A DNA stretch of 64,000 nucleotides from Muriiphilus sp048268845 (GCA_048268845.1 JBLWUQ010000003.1:62001-126000); one strand, 5' to 3'. Counted from the stretch's first letter, positions 35,059 to 43,557 are shown. Numbers and translations: made by a program. The notes: generated by a model from the letters alone, not told the origin.

Positions 35059-35238
35059 GACGGATCTCCTTTCGGTCTGGAAGGAGAACGATTGCGGAGG
35101 GGGATGGTTCCGGTGGGCAAGTCCATCCTGCGGTTTCCGATAGGCTGGACCATTTCCCGCACGCGATGCGGGCCGATCGTGGTGCCGGAATTCCCCAACC
35201 TTAGCCCGCTTGCGTCGGTGACAAGGCGCGGAGTTAGG

Positions 35239-37038
35239 TCAGGAGTCCATCTTCAGCGCCGAAATAAACGCCTCCTGCGGAATATCCACCTTGCCGAACT
35301 GACGCATCTTCTTCTTGCCGGCCTTCTGCTTCTCGAGCAGCTTCTTCTTGCGCGTCGCGTCGCCGCCATAGCACTTGGCCGTCACGTCCTTGCGCAGCGC
35401 CGACAAAGTCTCGCGCGCGATCACCTTGCCGCCGATGGCCGCCTGGATCGGGATCTTGAACATGTGGCGGGGGATCAGGTCCTTGAGTTTCTCGACCATC
35501 GCCCTGCCCCGCGCCTCGGCGCGGTCGCGGTGGACCATGGTCGACAGCGCGTCCACCGGCTCATCGTTCACCAGGATCTGCATCTTCACGAGGAAATCCT
35601 CGCGGTAGCCGGTCATCTGGTAGTCGAAGCTGGCATAGCCCTTGGTGACCGATTTCAGCCGGTCGTAGAAGTCGAACACCACCTCGTTCAGCGGCAGGTC
35701 ATAGACCACCATCGCGCGCGATCCGGCATAGGTCAGGTCCATCTGGATGCCGCGCCGGTCCTGGCAGAGTTTCAGCACGTCGCCGAGGTATTCGTCGGGC
35801 ACCAGGATCGTCGCCTTGATGCGCGGTTCCTCGATGTGGTCGACATAGGTTAGGTCGGGCATGTCGGCGGGGTTGTGCAATTCACGCATCGTCCCGTCCT
35901 TCATGTGGATGCGATAGACCACGCTGGGCGCGGTGGTGATCAGGTCGATGTTGTATTCGCGCTCCAGCCGGTCGCGGATCACCTCGAGGTGCAGCAGCCC
36001 GAGGAAACCGCAGCGGAAACCGAAGCCGAGGGCGGCGGAGGTTTCCATCTCGTAGCTGAAGCTCGCATCGTTCAGCGCCAGTTTCTCGATCGCGTCGCGC
36101 AGGTCCTCGAATTCGGCTGAATCGACCGGGAACAACCCGCAGAACACGACCGGAATCGACGGCTTGAAGCCCGGTAGCGCGGTGTCGCAGCCCTTTTTCT
36201 CGTGCGTGATCGTGTCGCCGACCCGCGTGTCGCGAACCTGCTTGATCGAGGCGGTGATGAAGCCGATCTCGCCCGGCCCAAGCTCGTCCACCGGCATCAT
36301 GCCGGGGCGGAACACGCCGATCCGGTCGACCTGGTGGATCGAGCCGTTCTGCATCATCCGGACCCGGTCGTTCTTTTTCAGAACCCCGTCCATGATCCTG
36401 ACCAGCACGACCACGCCGAGATAGGCATCATACCAGCTGTCCACCAGCATCGCCTTGAGCGGCGCGTCGCGCGTGCCCTTGGGGGCCGGCAATTGGTGCA
36501 CGATGGCCTCCAGCACCTCGTGGATGCCGATGCCGGTTTTCGCCGAAACCCGGATCGCGCCCGAGGCGTCGATGCCGATCACGTCCTCGATCTGTTCGGC
36601 CACCCGGTCGCAATCGGCAGCGGGCAGGTCGATCTTGTTCAGCACCGGCACGACTTCGTGGCCCGCGTCGATCGCCTGATAGACGTTGGCCAGCGTCTGC
36701 GCCTCGACGCCTTGCGTCGAATCGACCACCAGCAGCGAGCCTTCGACCGCGCGCATCGAGCGGCTGACCTCATAGGCGAAGTCGACATGGCCGGGCGTGT
36801 CGATCAGGTTCAGCACATAGGCCTCGCCGTTGTCGGCGATGTAGTCGAGGCGAACCGTGTTGGCCTTGATGGTGATGCCACGCTCACGCTCGATATCCAT
36901 CGAGTCGAGCATCTGGGCCTTCATCTCACGTTCGGACACGGTGTTGGTCGACTGGATCAGCCGGTCGGCAAGCGTGGACTTGCCGTGGTCGATATGGGCG
37001 ACGATGGAGAAATTGCGGATATGGGCGAGGTCTGTCAT
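35239..37038 (-). CDS. lepA: Elongation factor 4 (LepA)
   Basis: The 599-residue translational GTPase acts on stalled or mispositioned ribosomes. The G1 motif AHIDHGKST is near residue 14, the G3 motif DTPGHVDF near residue 80 and the G4 NKID near residue 134. The C-terminal LepA-specific domain includes RKKKLLEKQKAGKKKMRQFG and ends FISALKM. The length is exactly typical. Confidence 0.97.
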   Translation of the reverse strand: MTDLAHIRNFSIVAHIDHGKSTLADRLIQSTNTVSEREMKAQMLDSMDIERERGITIKANTVRLDYIADNGEAYVLNLIDTPGHVDFAYEVSRSMRAVEGSLLVVDSTQGVEAQTLANVYQAIDAGHEVVPVLNKIDLPAADCDRVAEQIEDVIGIDASGAIRVSAKTGIGIHEVLEAIVHQLPAPKGTRDAPLKAMLVDSWYDAYLGVVVLVRIMDGVLKKNDRVRMMQNGSIHQVDRIGVFRPGMMPVDELGPGEIGFITASIKQVRDTRVGDTITHEKKGCDTALPGFKPSIPVVFCGLFPVDSAEFEDLRDAIEKLALNDASFSYEMETSAALGFGFRCGFLGLLHLEVIRDRLEREYNIDLITTAPSVVYRIHMKDGTMRELHNPADMPDLTYVDHIEEPRIKATILVPDEYLGDVLKLCQDRRGIQMDLTYAGSRAMVVYDLPLNEVVFDFYDRLKSVTKGYASFDYQMTGYREDFLVKMQILVNDEPVDALSTMVHRDRAEARGRAMVEKLKDLIPRHMFKIPIQAAIGGKVIARETLSALRKDVTAKCYGGDATRKKKLLEKQKAGKKKMRQFGKVDIPQEAFISALKMDS

Positions 37039-37148
37039 GCGCCGGCAAATAGCAGGTCTCTGATGGGCGTGGAAGATGGCAAAATCACGCCGGGCGCTTT
37101 GTCACTTGCTGGCGCGCTACCTACATGCGCGGCGAAAGGAGGTCTGCC

Positions 37149-37304
37149 ATGAACATCGGTGTGGCAATGGCCCTCGGGATGGCCGTCGGCGTGGGTTTCG
37201 GCATTGCGCTGGACAACACGGGCGTGGGAATCGCGCTCGGCGCCGGCATCGGGGCCGCGTTCTGGGCTGCTTTCAACAACCGAGGTGGGGGAAAGGGCGA
37301 TTGA
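37149..37304 (+). CDS. Glycine-zipper-like small membrane protein
   Basis: The product has 51 residues. Two Gly/Ala-rich segments (MALGMAVGVGFGIAL and GVGIALGAGIGAAFW) have the small-xxx-small spacing of glycine zippers. A strong AGGAGG lies seven bases before the ATG, so translation is likely. Function is unknown. The acylphosphatase gene starts 67 bases downstream on the same strand. Confidence 0.6.
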   Translation: MNIGVAMALGMAVGVGFGIALDNTGVGIALGAGIGAAFWAAFNNRGGGKGD

Positions 37305-37371
37305 GCCGGTCAGGCTTGTCCCACCCCTGCGAATTTGCGCTATGATCGACGCAAGCCGGAAAGGACCGATC

Positions 37372-37650
37372 ATGACCCAGACAGCGATCAAACAGGTTCG
37401 CGTGACCGGTCGGGTGCAGGGCGTGGCGTTTCGCGCCTGGACGCGGGCCGAGGCGGCGCGACTGGGTTTGCGCGGCTGGGTGATGAACCGGGGCGACGGC
37501 TCGGTGCTGGCGCATCTCGAGGGCGGGCGCGAGGCGGTCGAGACGATGCTGACCCTGATGTGGCAGGGGCCGGGCGCGGCGCGGGTTCAGGACGTGCAGG
37601 CCGAGGACGCGGCGGCCGAGCCGGGGTTGACCGGGTTCACCATCCGTTAG
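37372..37650 (+). CDS. acyP: Acylphosphatase
   Basis: The 92-residue protein has the catalytic Arg in GRVQGVAFRAW (Arg at about residue 22) and the catalytic Asn in LRGWVMNRGDG (about residue 40). It hydrolyses acyl phosphates such as carbamoyl phosphate and 1,3-bisphosphoglycerate. The length matches the family closely. AAAGGA lies before the ATG. Confidence 0.93.
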   Translation: MTQTAIKQVRVTGRVQGVAFRAWTRAEAARLGLRGWVMNRGDGSVLAHLEGGREAVETMLTLMWQGPGAARVQDVQAEDAAAEPGLTGFTIR

Positions 37651-37722
37651 CCCCGCACGTATTGTGGCTGGCGGCCCCAAGGCGTAATGATAGCGCAAAC
37701 GTCCCTGATCCCGAGTGCCGCC

Positions 37723-38670
37723 ATGTCCGCCATCCTGACCGTCACCCTGAACCCCGCGCTTGACATCTCGACGACGGTGGACCGCGTGCGCCCCGAGGAC
37801 AAGCTGCGCTGTGCGCAGCCTGTGCTCGACGCTGGCGGCGGCGGCATCAACGTGGCCCGCGCGATTGGCGAGCTTGGCGGCATGGCCACTGCCTTCGTCG
37901 CGCTGTCGGGGTTTCAGGGGCAGCAGTTCCTCGAGATCCTCAAGCACGAGCCGCTGATCCCCGAGGTGTTCCAGATCCACGGCGAAACCCGGCAATCGCT
38001 GGCGGTGATCGACCGGTCGGACGGGCAGCAATACCGCTTTGTCATGCCCGGCCCGCGCTGGACTGCGGACGAAGCCGGCGGCGCGCTGGACGCGATCGCC
38101 GCCGTGGTGCCTGCTGGCGGCTATGTGGTCCTGTCCGGCAGCCAGCCGCCGGGGGTGCCGTTGCACTTCCCGACCCAGCTTGCCGCGCGGGTGGACGAGG
38201 CCGGTGCGCGGCTGATCCTCGACACATCCGGTGCGCCGCTGCGCGCGCTGCTCAACGTCGGCTCGGCGCGGCACCACGTCTTGCGGCTCGATCAGGCCGA
38301 AAGCGAGGATCTGGCCGGGCGGTCGTTTTCGAGCCGCGCCGAGGTGGCCGATTTCGCCGAAGGGCTGGTCGCGCGCGACGTGGCCGATGTGGTCGTGCTG
38401 GCGCTCGGGCCGGATGGCTCGATCCTTGCCAGCCATGACGGGCGCTGGCATGCCACGACGCCGCCGGTGCCGGTGAAATCCAAGGTCGGCGCGGGCGACA
38501 GTTTCGTCGGCGCGTTCGCGCTTTCGGTCGAGGGCGGGGCGGCCTGGGAGGAGGCGCTGGTGCAGGGCGTTGCCGCCGCCTCGGCAGCCGTGATGAGCGA
38601 TGCCACCAAGCTTTGTGTCGCCGCCGATGTGGAGACGCTGGCCAGCGCGGCGACGCTCAGCCGGATCTGA
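37723..38670 (+). CDS. PfkB-family hexose-phosphate kinase
   Basis: The 315-residue sugar kinase has the N-terminal LNPALDISTTV of the 1-phosphofructokinase/tagatose-6-phosphate kinase group, the GGGGINVARAI motif near residue 40, and the anion-hole and catalytic Asp motif KVGAGDSFVGAF near residue 255. It probably phosphorylates fructose-1-phosphate or fructose-6-phosphate. No fru PTS genes are beside it, so the substrate is open. I start at 37723; the ATG at 37687 is an alternative. Confidence 0.88.
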   Translation: MSAILTVTLNPALDISTTVDRVRPEDKLRCAQPVLDAGGGGINVARAIGELGGMATAFVALSGFQGQQFLEILKHEPLIPEVFQIHGETRQSLAVIDRSDGQQYRFVMPGPRWTADEAGGALDAIAAVVPAGGYVVLSGSQPPGVPLHFPTQLAARVDEAGARLILDTSGAPLRALLNVGSARHHVLRLDQAESEDLAGRSFSSRAEVADFAEGLVARDVADVVVLALGPDGSILASHDGRWHATTPPVPVKSKVGAGDSFVGAFALSVEGGAAWEEALVQGVAAASAAVMSDATKLCVAADVETLASAATLSRI

Positions 38671-38763
38671 CACCTGCGCGCTCATGGAATTTGCCCGGCC
38701 CGGCAATTTCTGCTATCCGAGTCGGAAACAACACCGGGAATACCCGGCGACACGAGGCAGAAC

Positions 38764-39072
38764 ATGAAACGAACCATTGTGGCCCTTGCCTTGGGCTTGA
38801 GTCTGTTGAACGCGGCCCCGGTGCAAGCTGGCGGCGCCATCGAGAGTGCCTGCAATTCTTCGGACCGGCCCGGCCGGTCGCGGGCGTTGTGCGACTGCAT
38901 CCAGAAGGTAGCCGATTCCGTGCTGTCCAACAGCGAGCAGCGGCGCGGCGCGAAGTTCTTCAAGGACCCGCATGAAGCGCAGGTGGTGAGGATGTCGGCG
39001 AGCAGTTCCGACTCCGAGTTCTGGCAGAAATGGCGCTTGTTCGGCGCGACGGCCGAAAAATACTGCCAGTAG
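38764..39072 (+). CDS. Exported small Cys-containing protein
   Basis: The product has 102 residues with a signal peptide (cleavage likely after VQA at residue 22). The mature part has four Cys (SACNSS, LCDCIQKVAD, and one two residues from the end) and a basic segment SEQRRGAKFFKDPHEA. Two disulfides in the periplasm are plausible. Function is unknown. The convergent phosphatase gene ends three bases away. Confidence 0.7.
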   Translation: MKRTIVALALGLSLLNAAPVQAGGAIESACNSSDRPGRSRALCDCIQKVADSVLSNSEQRRGAKFFKDPHEAQVVRMSASSSDSEFWQKWRLFGATAEKYCQ

Positions 39073-39075
39073 GGT

Positions 39076-39519
39076 TCAGAGCAGATCCCGGACCAGCCCC
39101 GCTGCGCAAAGCTCGATCAGGTCGAGCGTGGCCTCGAAATCGCGGGTGTAATAGGGGTCGGGGACGTGGTTCATCCCGGCCTCGGGCGCGTAATCGGTCA
39201 ACAAACCGACCGGCGTCTCGGCGCCTTCCGGGCGCAGGCGCTCGACGTCGGCGCGGTTGTCGGCGTCCATCACGACGATCAGGTCAAAGTCGAGAAAATC
39301 GCGCCGGGTGAACTGGCGCGCGCGCAGGGACCGCAGGTCGATCCCGCGACTGGCCGCCGCTTCGATCATCGGGCCATAGGGTGGCGCGCCGCGGTGCCAG
39401 TCCGAGGTGCCGGCGCTGTCGAGCCGCAGCCTGTCACCGGCCAGCGCACGCACCACCCCCTCGGCGGCGGGCGAACGGCAGATGTTGCCAAGGCAGACGA
39501 AAAGGACACGCCGGGTCAT
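39076..39519 (-). CDS. Low-molecular-weight protein tyrosine phosphatase
   Basis: The 147-residue enzyme has the P-loop VCLGNICRSP near its N-terminus, with the nucleophile Cys and the Arg, and the general acid Asp in VPDPYYTRDF near residue 123. It removes phosphate from protein tyrosines or small molecules. The start at 39519 is the usual one, directly before the P-loop strand. Confidence 0.92.
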   Translation of the reverse strand: MTRRVLFVCLGNICRSPAAEGVVRALAGDRLRLDSAGTSDWHRGAPPYGPMIEAAASRGIDLRSLRARQFTRRDFLDFDLIVVMDADNRADVERLRPEGAETPVGLLTDYAPEAGMNHVPDPYYTRDFEATLDLIELCAAGLVRDLL

Positions 39520-39575
39520 GGTTCTGCTTCTAGTGCACACCCGACGGTATCGAAAGTGCGAAACCGAGCCTGGCG

Positions 39576-40274
39576 TCAGTCATCCGCGCCGCCCAACCGC
39601 GACGTCGTGTAGAACGCCCAGAGCGCCAGCACCTGACGGTCGGTCAGGGGGTTGATGAAGGCGATGGTCTCGTCTCCCTTCACGCCGTTGATCAGCCGCG
39701 AGAGAAAAACGTCGCCGGGTTCCGATTGCGCCATCAGGCGAAGGTCACGACTGGGCAGACGCTCCTCCGGGTCGCCATCGGCGAAACCATCGTGGCACCC
39801 CATGCAATAGGCCTCATGAATCGCCTGCGCCTCTGCGATCGCAGCGGCGGGCGGGGTTAGAACGGTGCGTTCGGCGAGGGTGAGAGGGTGAGCCTCGGCC
39901 AGCGCGCGCAGCAGGTCGGCCAGCGCGGCGCGGTCCGCTGCGGTGTCGAGCGGACGCCCGGACCAGGCGCCAAGTGCCTCCGCCCCGGAATCATCCCCGG
40001 CCTTCAGCAGCAACCAGGGCAACAGGCCCAGCGCGCCCGCGATGCGGTCGATCAGCCCTTCGGCATGACGCGGCGGAATGTCGGCCGCGTCCAGCCGCTC
40101 CACATCGCCAAGCGCCACGCGCAACTCCGCGGGCAGGATCTGAGCGGCGGACCAGTCAAGGCCGTCCGCTGCGGCTGGCAGTAAACCCAGCCCGCACAAC
40201 AGGATCGTGGCCGCAACGCGGTGAAGCGCTGCGGCCACGAAGGTTCTTGCGGTGCTCTGACGCTTGCGCGTCAT
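39576..40274 (-). CDS. Monohaem c-type cytochrome, last gene of the sulfur cluster
   Basis: The 232-residue protein has a signal peptide and a single haem-binding motif CMGCH near residue 160, followed by a possible axial Met region (LRLMAQSEPG). The first 150 residues are Ala/Leu-rich with no recognised domain. It lies 17 bases after the stop of the double rhodanese gene and on the same strand, so it is probably the electron acceptor of the cluster. This role is inference. Confidence 0.8.
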   Translation of the reverse strand: MTRKRQSTARTFVAAALHRVAATILLCGLGLLPAAADGLDWSAAQILPAELRVALGDVERLDAADIPPRHAEGLIDRIAGALGLLPWLLLKAGDDSGAEALGAWSGRPLDTAADRAALADLLRALAEAHPLTLAERTVLTPPAAAIAEAQAIHEAYCMGCHDGFADGDPEERLPSRDLRLMAQSEPGDVFLSRLINGVKGDETIAFINPLTDRQVLALWAFYTTSRLGGADD

Positions 40275-40291
40275 ACGTCACCTCCCTTTCA

Positions 40292-41236
40292 TCACTGGGC
40301 GGCGATCTTGACTTCGAGCGGCAGCCCGGCAGCAGTCCATGCCGCCATCGAGCCGTCATACATCAGGACATCTTCCATGCCGAGGATCTCGGACGACGCG
40401 AACCAGCCGATCGAGGCCCAATGGCCGGTGTTGCAGAAGGCGACCTGCTCGCCGGTCGTCGGCACGCCGGCGGCGGCATAGAGCTTGGCAAGCGTGTCGG
40501 CGTCGCGGAACATGCCGCCACCGTTCACGGTCGTCCAGCTTTGCGGCAGGCTTATGGCGTTGGGGATCGTGCCCGGAGCCTTCGCGGGGCCAGCCTTGTT
40601 GACGCCGAGATACTGGTCGGCGGTGCGGTAGTCGACCGCCACAGCGCCCGCGTCGATTGCCGCTTGCACTCCGGCCTCGTCGATCAGCATGTCCTCGCGC
40701 AGCGCGACGGTGAAGGTCGCGCCAGCGGCCTCGACGGCACCCTTGTCGAGCGGGTTCACCGGGTTCTTGTCGGCATCGACTTCGGCCAGATAGGCGCCCA
40801 TGCCGCCATTGAGGATCGAGACGTTGTCATGCCCCAGAACCTTGAAGGTCCAGTAGACACGGGTGGCCCCGCCCATCTCGGACGAGCTTTCGCCTGCCGC
40901 GACAACCACGACATGGGTGTCGTTGCCGATGCCGAGCGAGCCGATATGGGCGGCAAGTTCGGTCGGGTCTTCGGGGAACATGCCCGGCACGCCGTTGCGC
41001 ACGACGCGCCAGCCGGATTTGCCGTAGTCGGTGTTCACCGCGCCGGGGATATGCCCGCGCAGGTAGTCGGTCGAGCCGCGGATATCGAGGTAGACGACGC
41101 CCTCGGCGCCGGTATTCGCCTTGACCCACTCGACATCGACCAGCGGGTCGGCGGCCAGAGCCGGCGACGCGATGAATGCGACGATCATGGCCAGCGATGC
41201 CACAAGCGCCCTGATTGAGTATTGAATTCGTTTCAT
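40292..41236 (-). CDS. Periplasmic tandem-rhodanese sulfurtransferase
   Basis: The 314-residue protein has a signal peptide (cleavage after ALA at about residue 29) and two rhodanese domains. The first (about 35-155, with YLDIRGSTDYLRGHIPGAVN) lacks the catalytic Cys and has AAGESSSEMG in its place. The second (about 175-305) has the active loop FCNTGHWAS with the sulfur-accepting Cys. It should move sulfane sulfur, for example from thiosulfate, in the periplasm. GGAGG precedes the ATG. It is the eleventh gene of the cluster. Confidence 0.88.
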   Translation of the reverse strand: MKRIQYSIRALVASLAMIVAFIASPALAADPLVDVEWVKANTGAEGVVYLDIRGSTDYLRGHIPGAVNTDYGKSGWRVVRNGVPGMFPEDPTELAAHIGSLGIGNDTHVVVVAAGESSSEMGGATRVYWTFKVLGHDNVSILNGGMGAYLAEVDADKNPVNPLDKGAVEAAGATFTVALREDMLIDEAGVQAAIDAGAVAVDYRTADQYLGVNKAGPAKAPGTIPNAISLPQSWTTVNGGGMFRDADTLAKLYAAAGVPTTGEQVAFCNTGHWASIGWFASSEILGMEDVLMYDGSMAAWTAAGLPLEVKIAAQ

Positions 41237-41277
41237 TGTTGGTCCTCCCTTGGTGTTGGATAGGGGCAAGCGGCCCC

Positions 41278-41466
41278 TTACAGCGTCACGATAAGATCGG
41301 CGGACAGGATTGCCCGCGCCACCGCCGCCCAGCCGTCTGCATCGTCCGGTTGAAGTCCGGTCGTGTCGGCACGCTCGACGGACAGCGTGCCCTGCAGCGT
41401 CTCGACCGCGGCCTCGACGCGCGTGGCGTCGGGAAACAGCCCGGTCCTGAGTTCAAGTATCGTCAT
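41278..41466 (-). CDS. Small protein of the sulfur cluster, unknown
   Basis: The 62-residue protein has no Cys and no membrane segment. Its C-terminus ADLIVTL resembles the RVVSL and RVVSI ends of the two genes just upstream. GAGGGGGC lies before the ATG. It may be a third, shortened member of a DsrEFH-like set, but there is no motif to prove it. Confidence 0.55.
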   Translation of the reverse strand: MTILELRTGLFPDATRVEAAVETLQGTLSVERADTTGLQPDDADGWAAVARAILSADLIVTL

Positions 41467-41478
41467 GCCCCTGCCCCC

Positions 41479-41757
41479 TCAGATGCTCACGACACGCTCG
41501 GCGCTGGCGATTGCCTTGCCGAGTGCTGCGCCGTCCAGAAACGGAAGGTCATCGGCCATCGCCTCGACCGTGGTTTCGGGTTCAATATCGCTCAGTTCGA
41601 GCAACTCGGCCATCGCCGCATTTTCCTCGGACTCGGCGACCGGCTCGGTCATCAAGACCAGCCGCACTTCGTGGCCGAAGATGGTCAGTCCGGCCGCCAC
41701 CCGCATCGCTTCGGTATGGTCGCGCCGTCCGAGCACAAGGATCTTCTTCTCGTTCAT
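41479..41757 (-). CDS. DsrE-like small protein without Cys
   Basis: The 92-residue protein starts with a beta-strand and helix as in the DsrE/DsrF fold (KKILVLGRRDHTEAMRVAAG, then VRLVLMTEPV) and ends SAERVVSI. It has no Cys, so it cannot carry persulfide itself and may be a structural partner. It lies 9 bases after the stop of the related upstream gene. Confidence 0.6.
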   Translation of the reverse strand: MNEKKILVLGRRDHTEAMRVAAGLTIFGHEVRLVLMTEPVAESEENAAMAELLELSDIEPETTVEAMADDLPFLDGAALGKAIASAERVVSI

Positions 41758-41766
41758 CTCGACCTC

Positions 41767-42057
41767 CTAAAGGCTCACGACCCGCACCGCCTCGGCCATC
41801 AGGGCAGAGTTCACCGTCTGGCTGCCACGCTCGACCGGGCAGTCCTTGCCGGCCATGTGCAGGTCCCAGGAATGTTCGCAGACCGCGACACGCGCGGCGC
41901 CCTCGCTCGCGGCGGCAAAGCCCGCGTCATCCAGCGCCTTGACGCCGTCATTGGTCAGAAAACAGCCCCAGCTTGCGCCCTCGGCGCCAAGCGCGCGGCC
42001 TAGTCCGGCGGCGAGCGGGGCGGCCTCGGCGGTGGTGATATGCAAGAGCACGTCCAT
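41767..42057 (-). CDS. DsrE-like small protein with conserved-looking Cys
   Basis: The 96-residue protein has an N-terminal strand-helix unit (MDVLLHITTAEAAPLAAGLG), Cys in SWGCFLTNDG, and two more in VAVCEHSWDLHMAGKDCPVE. DsrE-type proteins use a Cys near the end to carry persulfide. It ends AVRVVSL, like its neighbours. The assignment rests on length, fold pattern and context; sequence similarity to known DsrE is weak. Confidence 0.6.
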   Translation of the reverse strand: MDVLLHITTAEAAPLAAGLGRALGAEGASWGCFLTNDGVKALDDAGFAAASEGAARVAVCEHSWDLHMAGKDCPVERGSQTVNSALMAEAVRVVSL

Positions 42058-42080
42058 GGCGGATCGGTCCTTTCGTGTCG

Positions 42081-42629
42081 TCAGGTATCCGGCGCGAAGC
42101 CGACGGTGTCGGTCGCCCCGCGCGCGAAGGCGGCAAGGCGGTGTTCAAGCGGGGCGTCAGCCGTGGCGGCGAGGCGCATGTTTTCGGTGCGCATGGGCGC
42201 GGTGAAGATGACCTCGCGGCTGAAACTGCGCGCCTCGCCGCGCCCGGTCATGTCGGCGGTGCCGGTGTAGAGCACGACTTCGTGCTGTCCGGCGAGGAGG
42301 AACAGGGCCGCAACCGCGCTTGCCTGCGTCTCGTCGCCGGGAAATACCGCCACGGTTTCGGCACCTGACAGCCCGACCGTGCCGAGCAGCCAGCGCAGGG
42401 CGTGAAAGCTGACCGGAGCGCCGCCATCTGCGCCGAACAGCACCCCGGCCGGCACGCAGCGCGCGCCTTGCAGCGATGCCTTGGTGCAGTCGGCCTCGGC
42501 CCGGATGTCGACCACGCGCGCGTCGGTGGGTAGGACGTTGACCGAAGCCACCGGCGCTGCGTGGGCCGACAGGGCCGGAGCAAACGTCAGCGCCAGCGCG
42601 CCCGTTCGTATGATCCGGCCCAGATCCAC
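42081..42629 (-). CDS. Exported rhodanese-like protein lacking the usual active Cys
   Basis: The 182-residue product, started at the GTG at 42629 one base after the upstream stop, has a signal peptide (IIRTGALALTFAPALSAHAA). The mature part has a rhodanese-like order (VVDIRAEADC, then a strand VAVFPGDETQ where a catalytic Cys loop would be, then VVLYTGTADM). Two Cys lie near residue 50 (ADCTKASLQGARC). It may bind rather than transfer sulfur. The start is tentative. Confidence 0.6.
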   Translation of the reverse strand: MDLGRIIRTGALALTFAPALSAHAAPVASVNVLPTDARVVDIRAEADCTKASLQGARCVPAGVLFGADGGAPVSFHALRWLLGTVGLSGAETVAVFPGDETQASAVAALFLLAGQHEVVLYTGTADMTGRGEARSFSREVIFTAPMRTENMRLAATADAPLEHRLAAFARGATDTVGFAPDT

Positions 42630-42630
42630 C

Positions 42631-42897
42631 TCAGCAGCCTCCGAACTTGATTTCCGGGGCCGCCGCACCTGCGGTGACGACCGGCGGGTTCTCGACATAA
42701 TAGCCCATCAACTCGATCACCGGCAGCGTGCCGAAGCCCTTGCCGACGTCGACGTCATCGAGCAATTCGGCCGGCTGCGGCGTCTGCGCCCGGATGATCA
42801 CCTCTTGGTCGAGCGCGGCGAAGGGAAATGCGACCCATGCCACGGCAAGCGAAGCGACCAGGCTCGAGACGCAGAATATGATACTGGTTCGGTCCAT
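42631..42897 (-). CDS. Membrane-anchored protein ending in Gly-Gly-Cys
   Basis: The 88-residue protein has one N-terminal membrane segment (IIFCVSSLVASLAVAWVAF) and then a periplasmic stretch with QPAELLDDVDVGKGF and LMGYYVENPP. The last residues are KFGGC, with the Cys at the very end. SoxY of the Sox sulfur-oxidation system carries its substrate on a Cys in a flexible GGCGG tail, so this end could be a swinging arm. There is no other likeness to SoxY; the role is inference. Confidence 0.65.
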   Translation of the reverse strand: MDRTSIIFCVSSLVASLAVAWVAFPFAALDQEVIIRAQTPQPAELLDDVDVGKGFGTLPVIELMGYYVENPPVVTAGAAAPEIKFGGC

Positions 42898-42907
42898 CCT
42901 GCCCTCC

Positions 42908-42994
42908 TCAGAGCGAGTCTCTCAGAAACGCCACATACATGACCCCGAAGGCGATGACGCCGAGGATGATCTGGGCGGTGGTTTCGAAATCCAT
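42908..42994 (-). CDS. 28-residue one-helix membrane peptide
   Basis: The frame is MDFETTAQ followed by one hydrophobic helix (IILGVIAFGVMYVAFL) and RDSL. A strong AGGAGG lies seven bases before the ATG and the gene fits tightly between its neighbours (9 and 10 bases). This resembles the one-helix accessory subunits of membrane complexes. Confidence 0.65.
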   Translation of the reverse strand: MDFETTAQIILGVIAFGVMYVAFLRDSL

Positions 42995-43003
42995 CTGGGC
43001 CTC

Positions 43004-43213
43004 CTAGTCGCCGCGATAATGGCGGATGAGCGCGTTGATGCTGACCGGCTCGTCGGTGATCGGGTGGATGACCTGCGGCGTGAAATGCGGCACCCCGTCC
43101 CGGTCAACCCGCAGCGACTGCGGCGGCGAGATCAGCGTCCAGCCGATGCCGACGATGGTGATCGCCAGTGCGCCCCAGCCATAGAAATTCATGAAGAGTC
43201 TTGCGGGGGTCAT
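43004..43213 (-). CDS. Small one-helix membrane protein
   Basis: The 69-residue protein has one membrane segment (about residues 12-30: WGALAITIVGIGWTLI) and a periplasm-facing tail of about 38 residues with VDRDGVPHFTPQVIHP. It starts four bases after the TusA-like stop. I recognise no family. Confidence 0.65.
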   Translation of the reverse strand: MTPARLFMNFYGWGALAITIVGIGWTLISPPQSLRVDRDGVPHFTPQVIHPITDEPVSINALIRHYRGD

Positions 43214-43217
43214 GGCC

Positions 43218-43520
43218 TCAGTCCTTGCGGATATAGACTTTCCAGCAGCGCGGCGCCTGGATGGTTTCAAGGTGGACGGCGCCCAGTTCGTTGCACATCG
43301 GTGGCAGCGCCTCGACCGAGGACGGGTTGTCGATCAGCACCTCGATCACATCACCGGATCCGACCTCGCCCATCGCCTTCTTGGTCATCAGTTGCGGGCG
43401 TGGGCAGCTGTCGCCGATGCAGTCGATGCTGCGCGCCAGCGTGATGATTGTGCCATCGCTCAGCGTGGCGGTGCCGGTCGCGACGTCTTGTACTTTCTTC
43501 TTTCCTCCGAACAGTCCCAT
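43218..43520 (-). CDS. TusA-family sulfur carrier protein
   Basis: The 100-residue protein has the TusA motif Cys-Pro-Arg-Pro (DSCPRPQLMTKKAM, Cys at about residue 39) used to carry a persulfide sulfur, and a later KVYIRKD end. A further Cys lies five residues before the motif. GGGAGGA precedes the ATG. It follows two YeeE/YedE genes directly, the common partnership in which the carrier takes sulfur from the transporter. Confidence 0.85.
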   Translation of the reverse strand: MGLFGGKKKVQDVATGTATLSDGTIITLARSIDCIGDSCPRPQLMTKKAMGEVGSGDVIEVLIDNPSSVEALPPMCNELGAVHLETIQAPRCWKVYIRKD

Positions 43521-43557
43521 GCTGTCCTCCCTTTATTTCAGCGTTGCGTTGGTCGCG

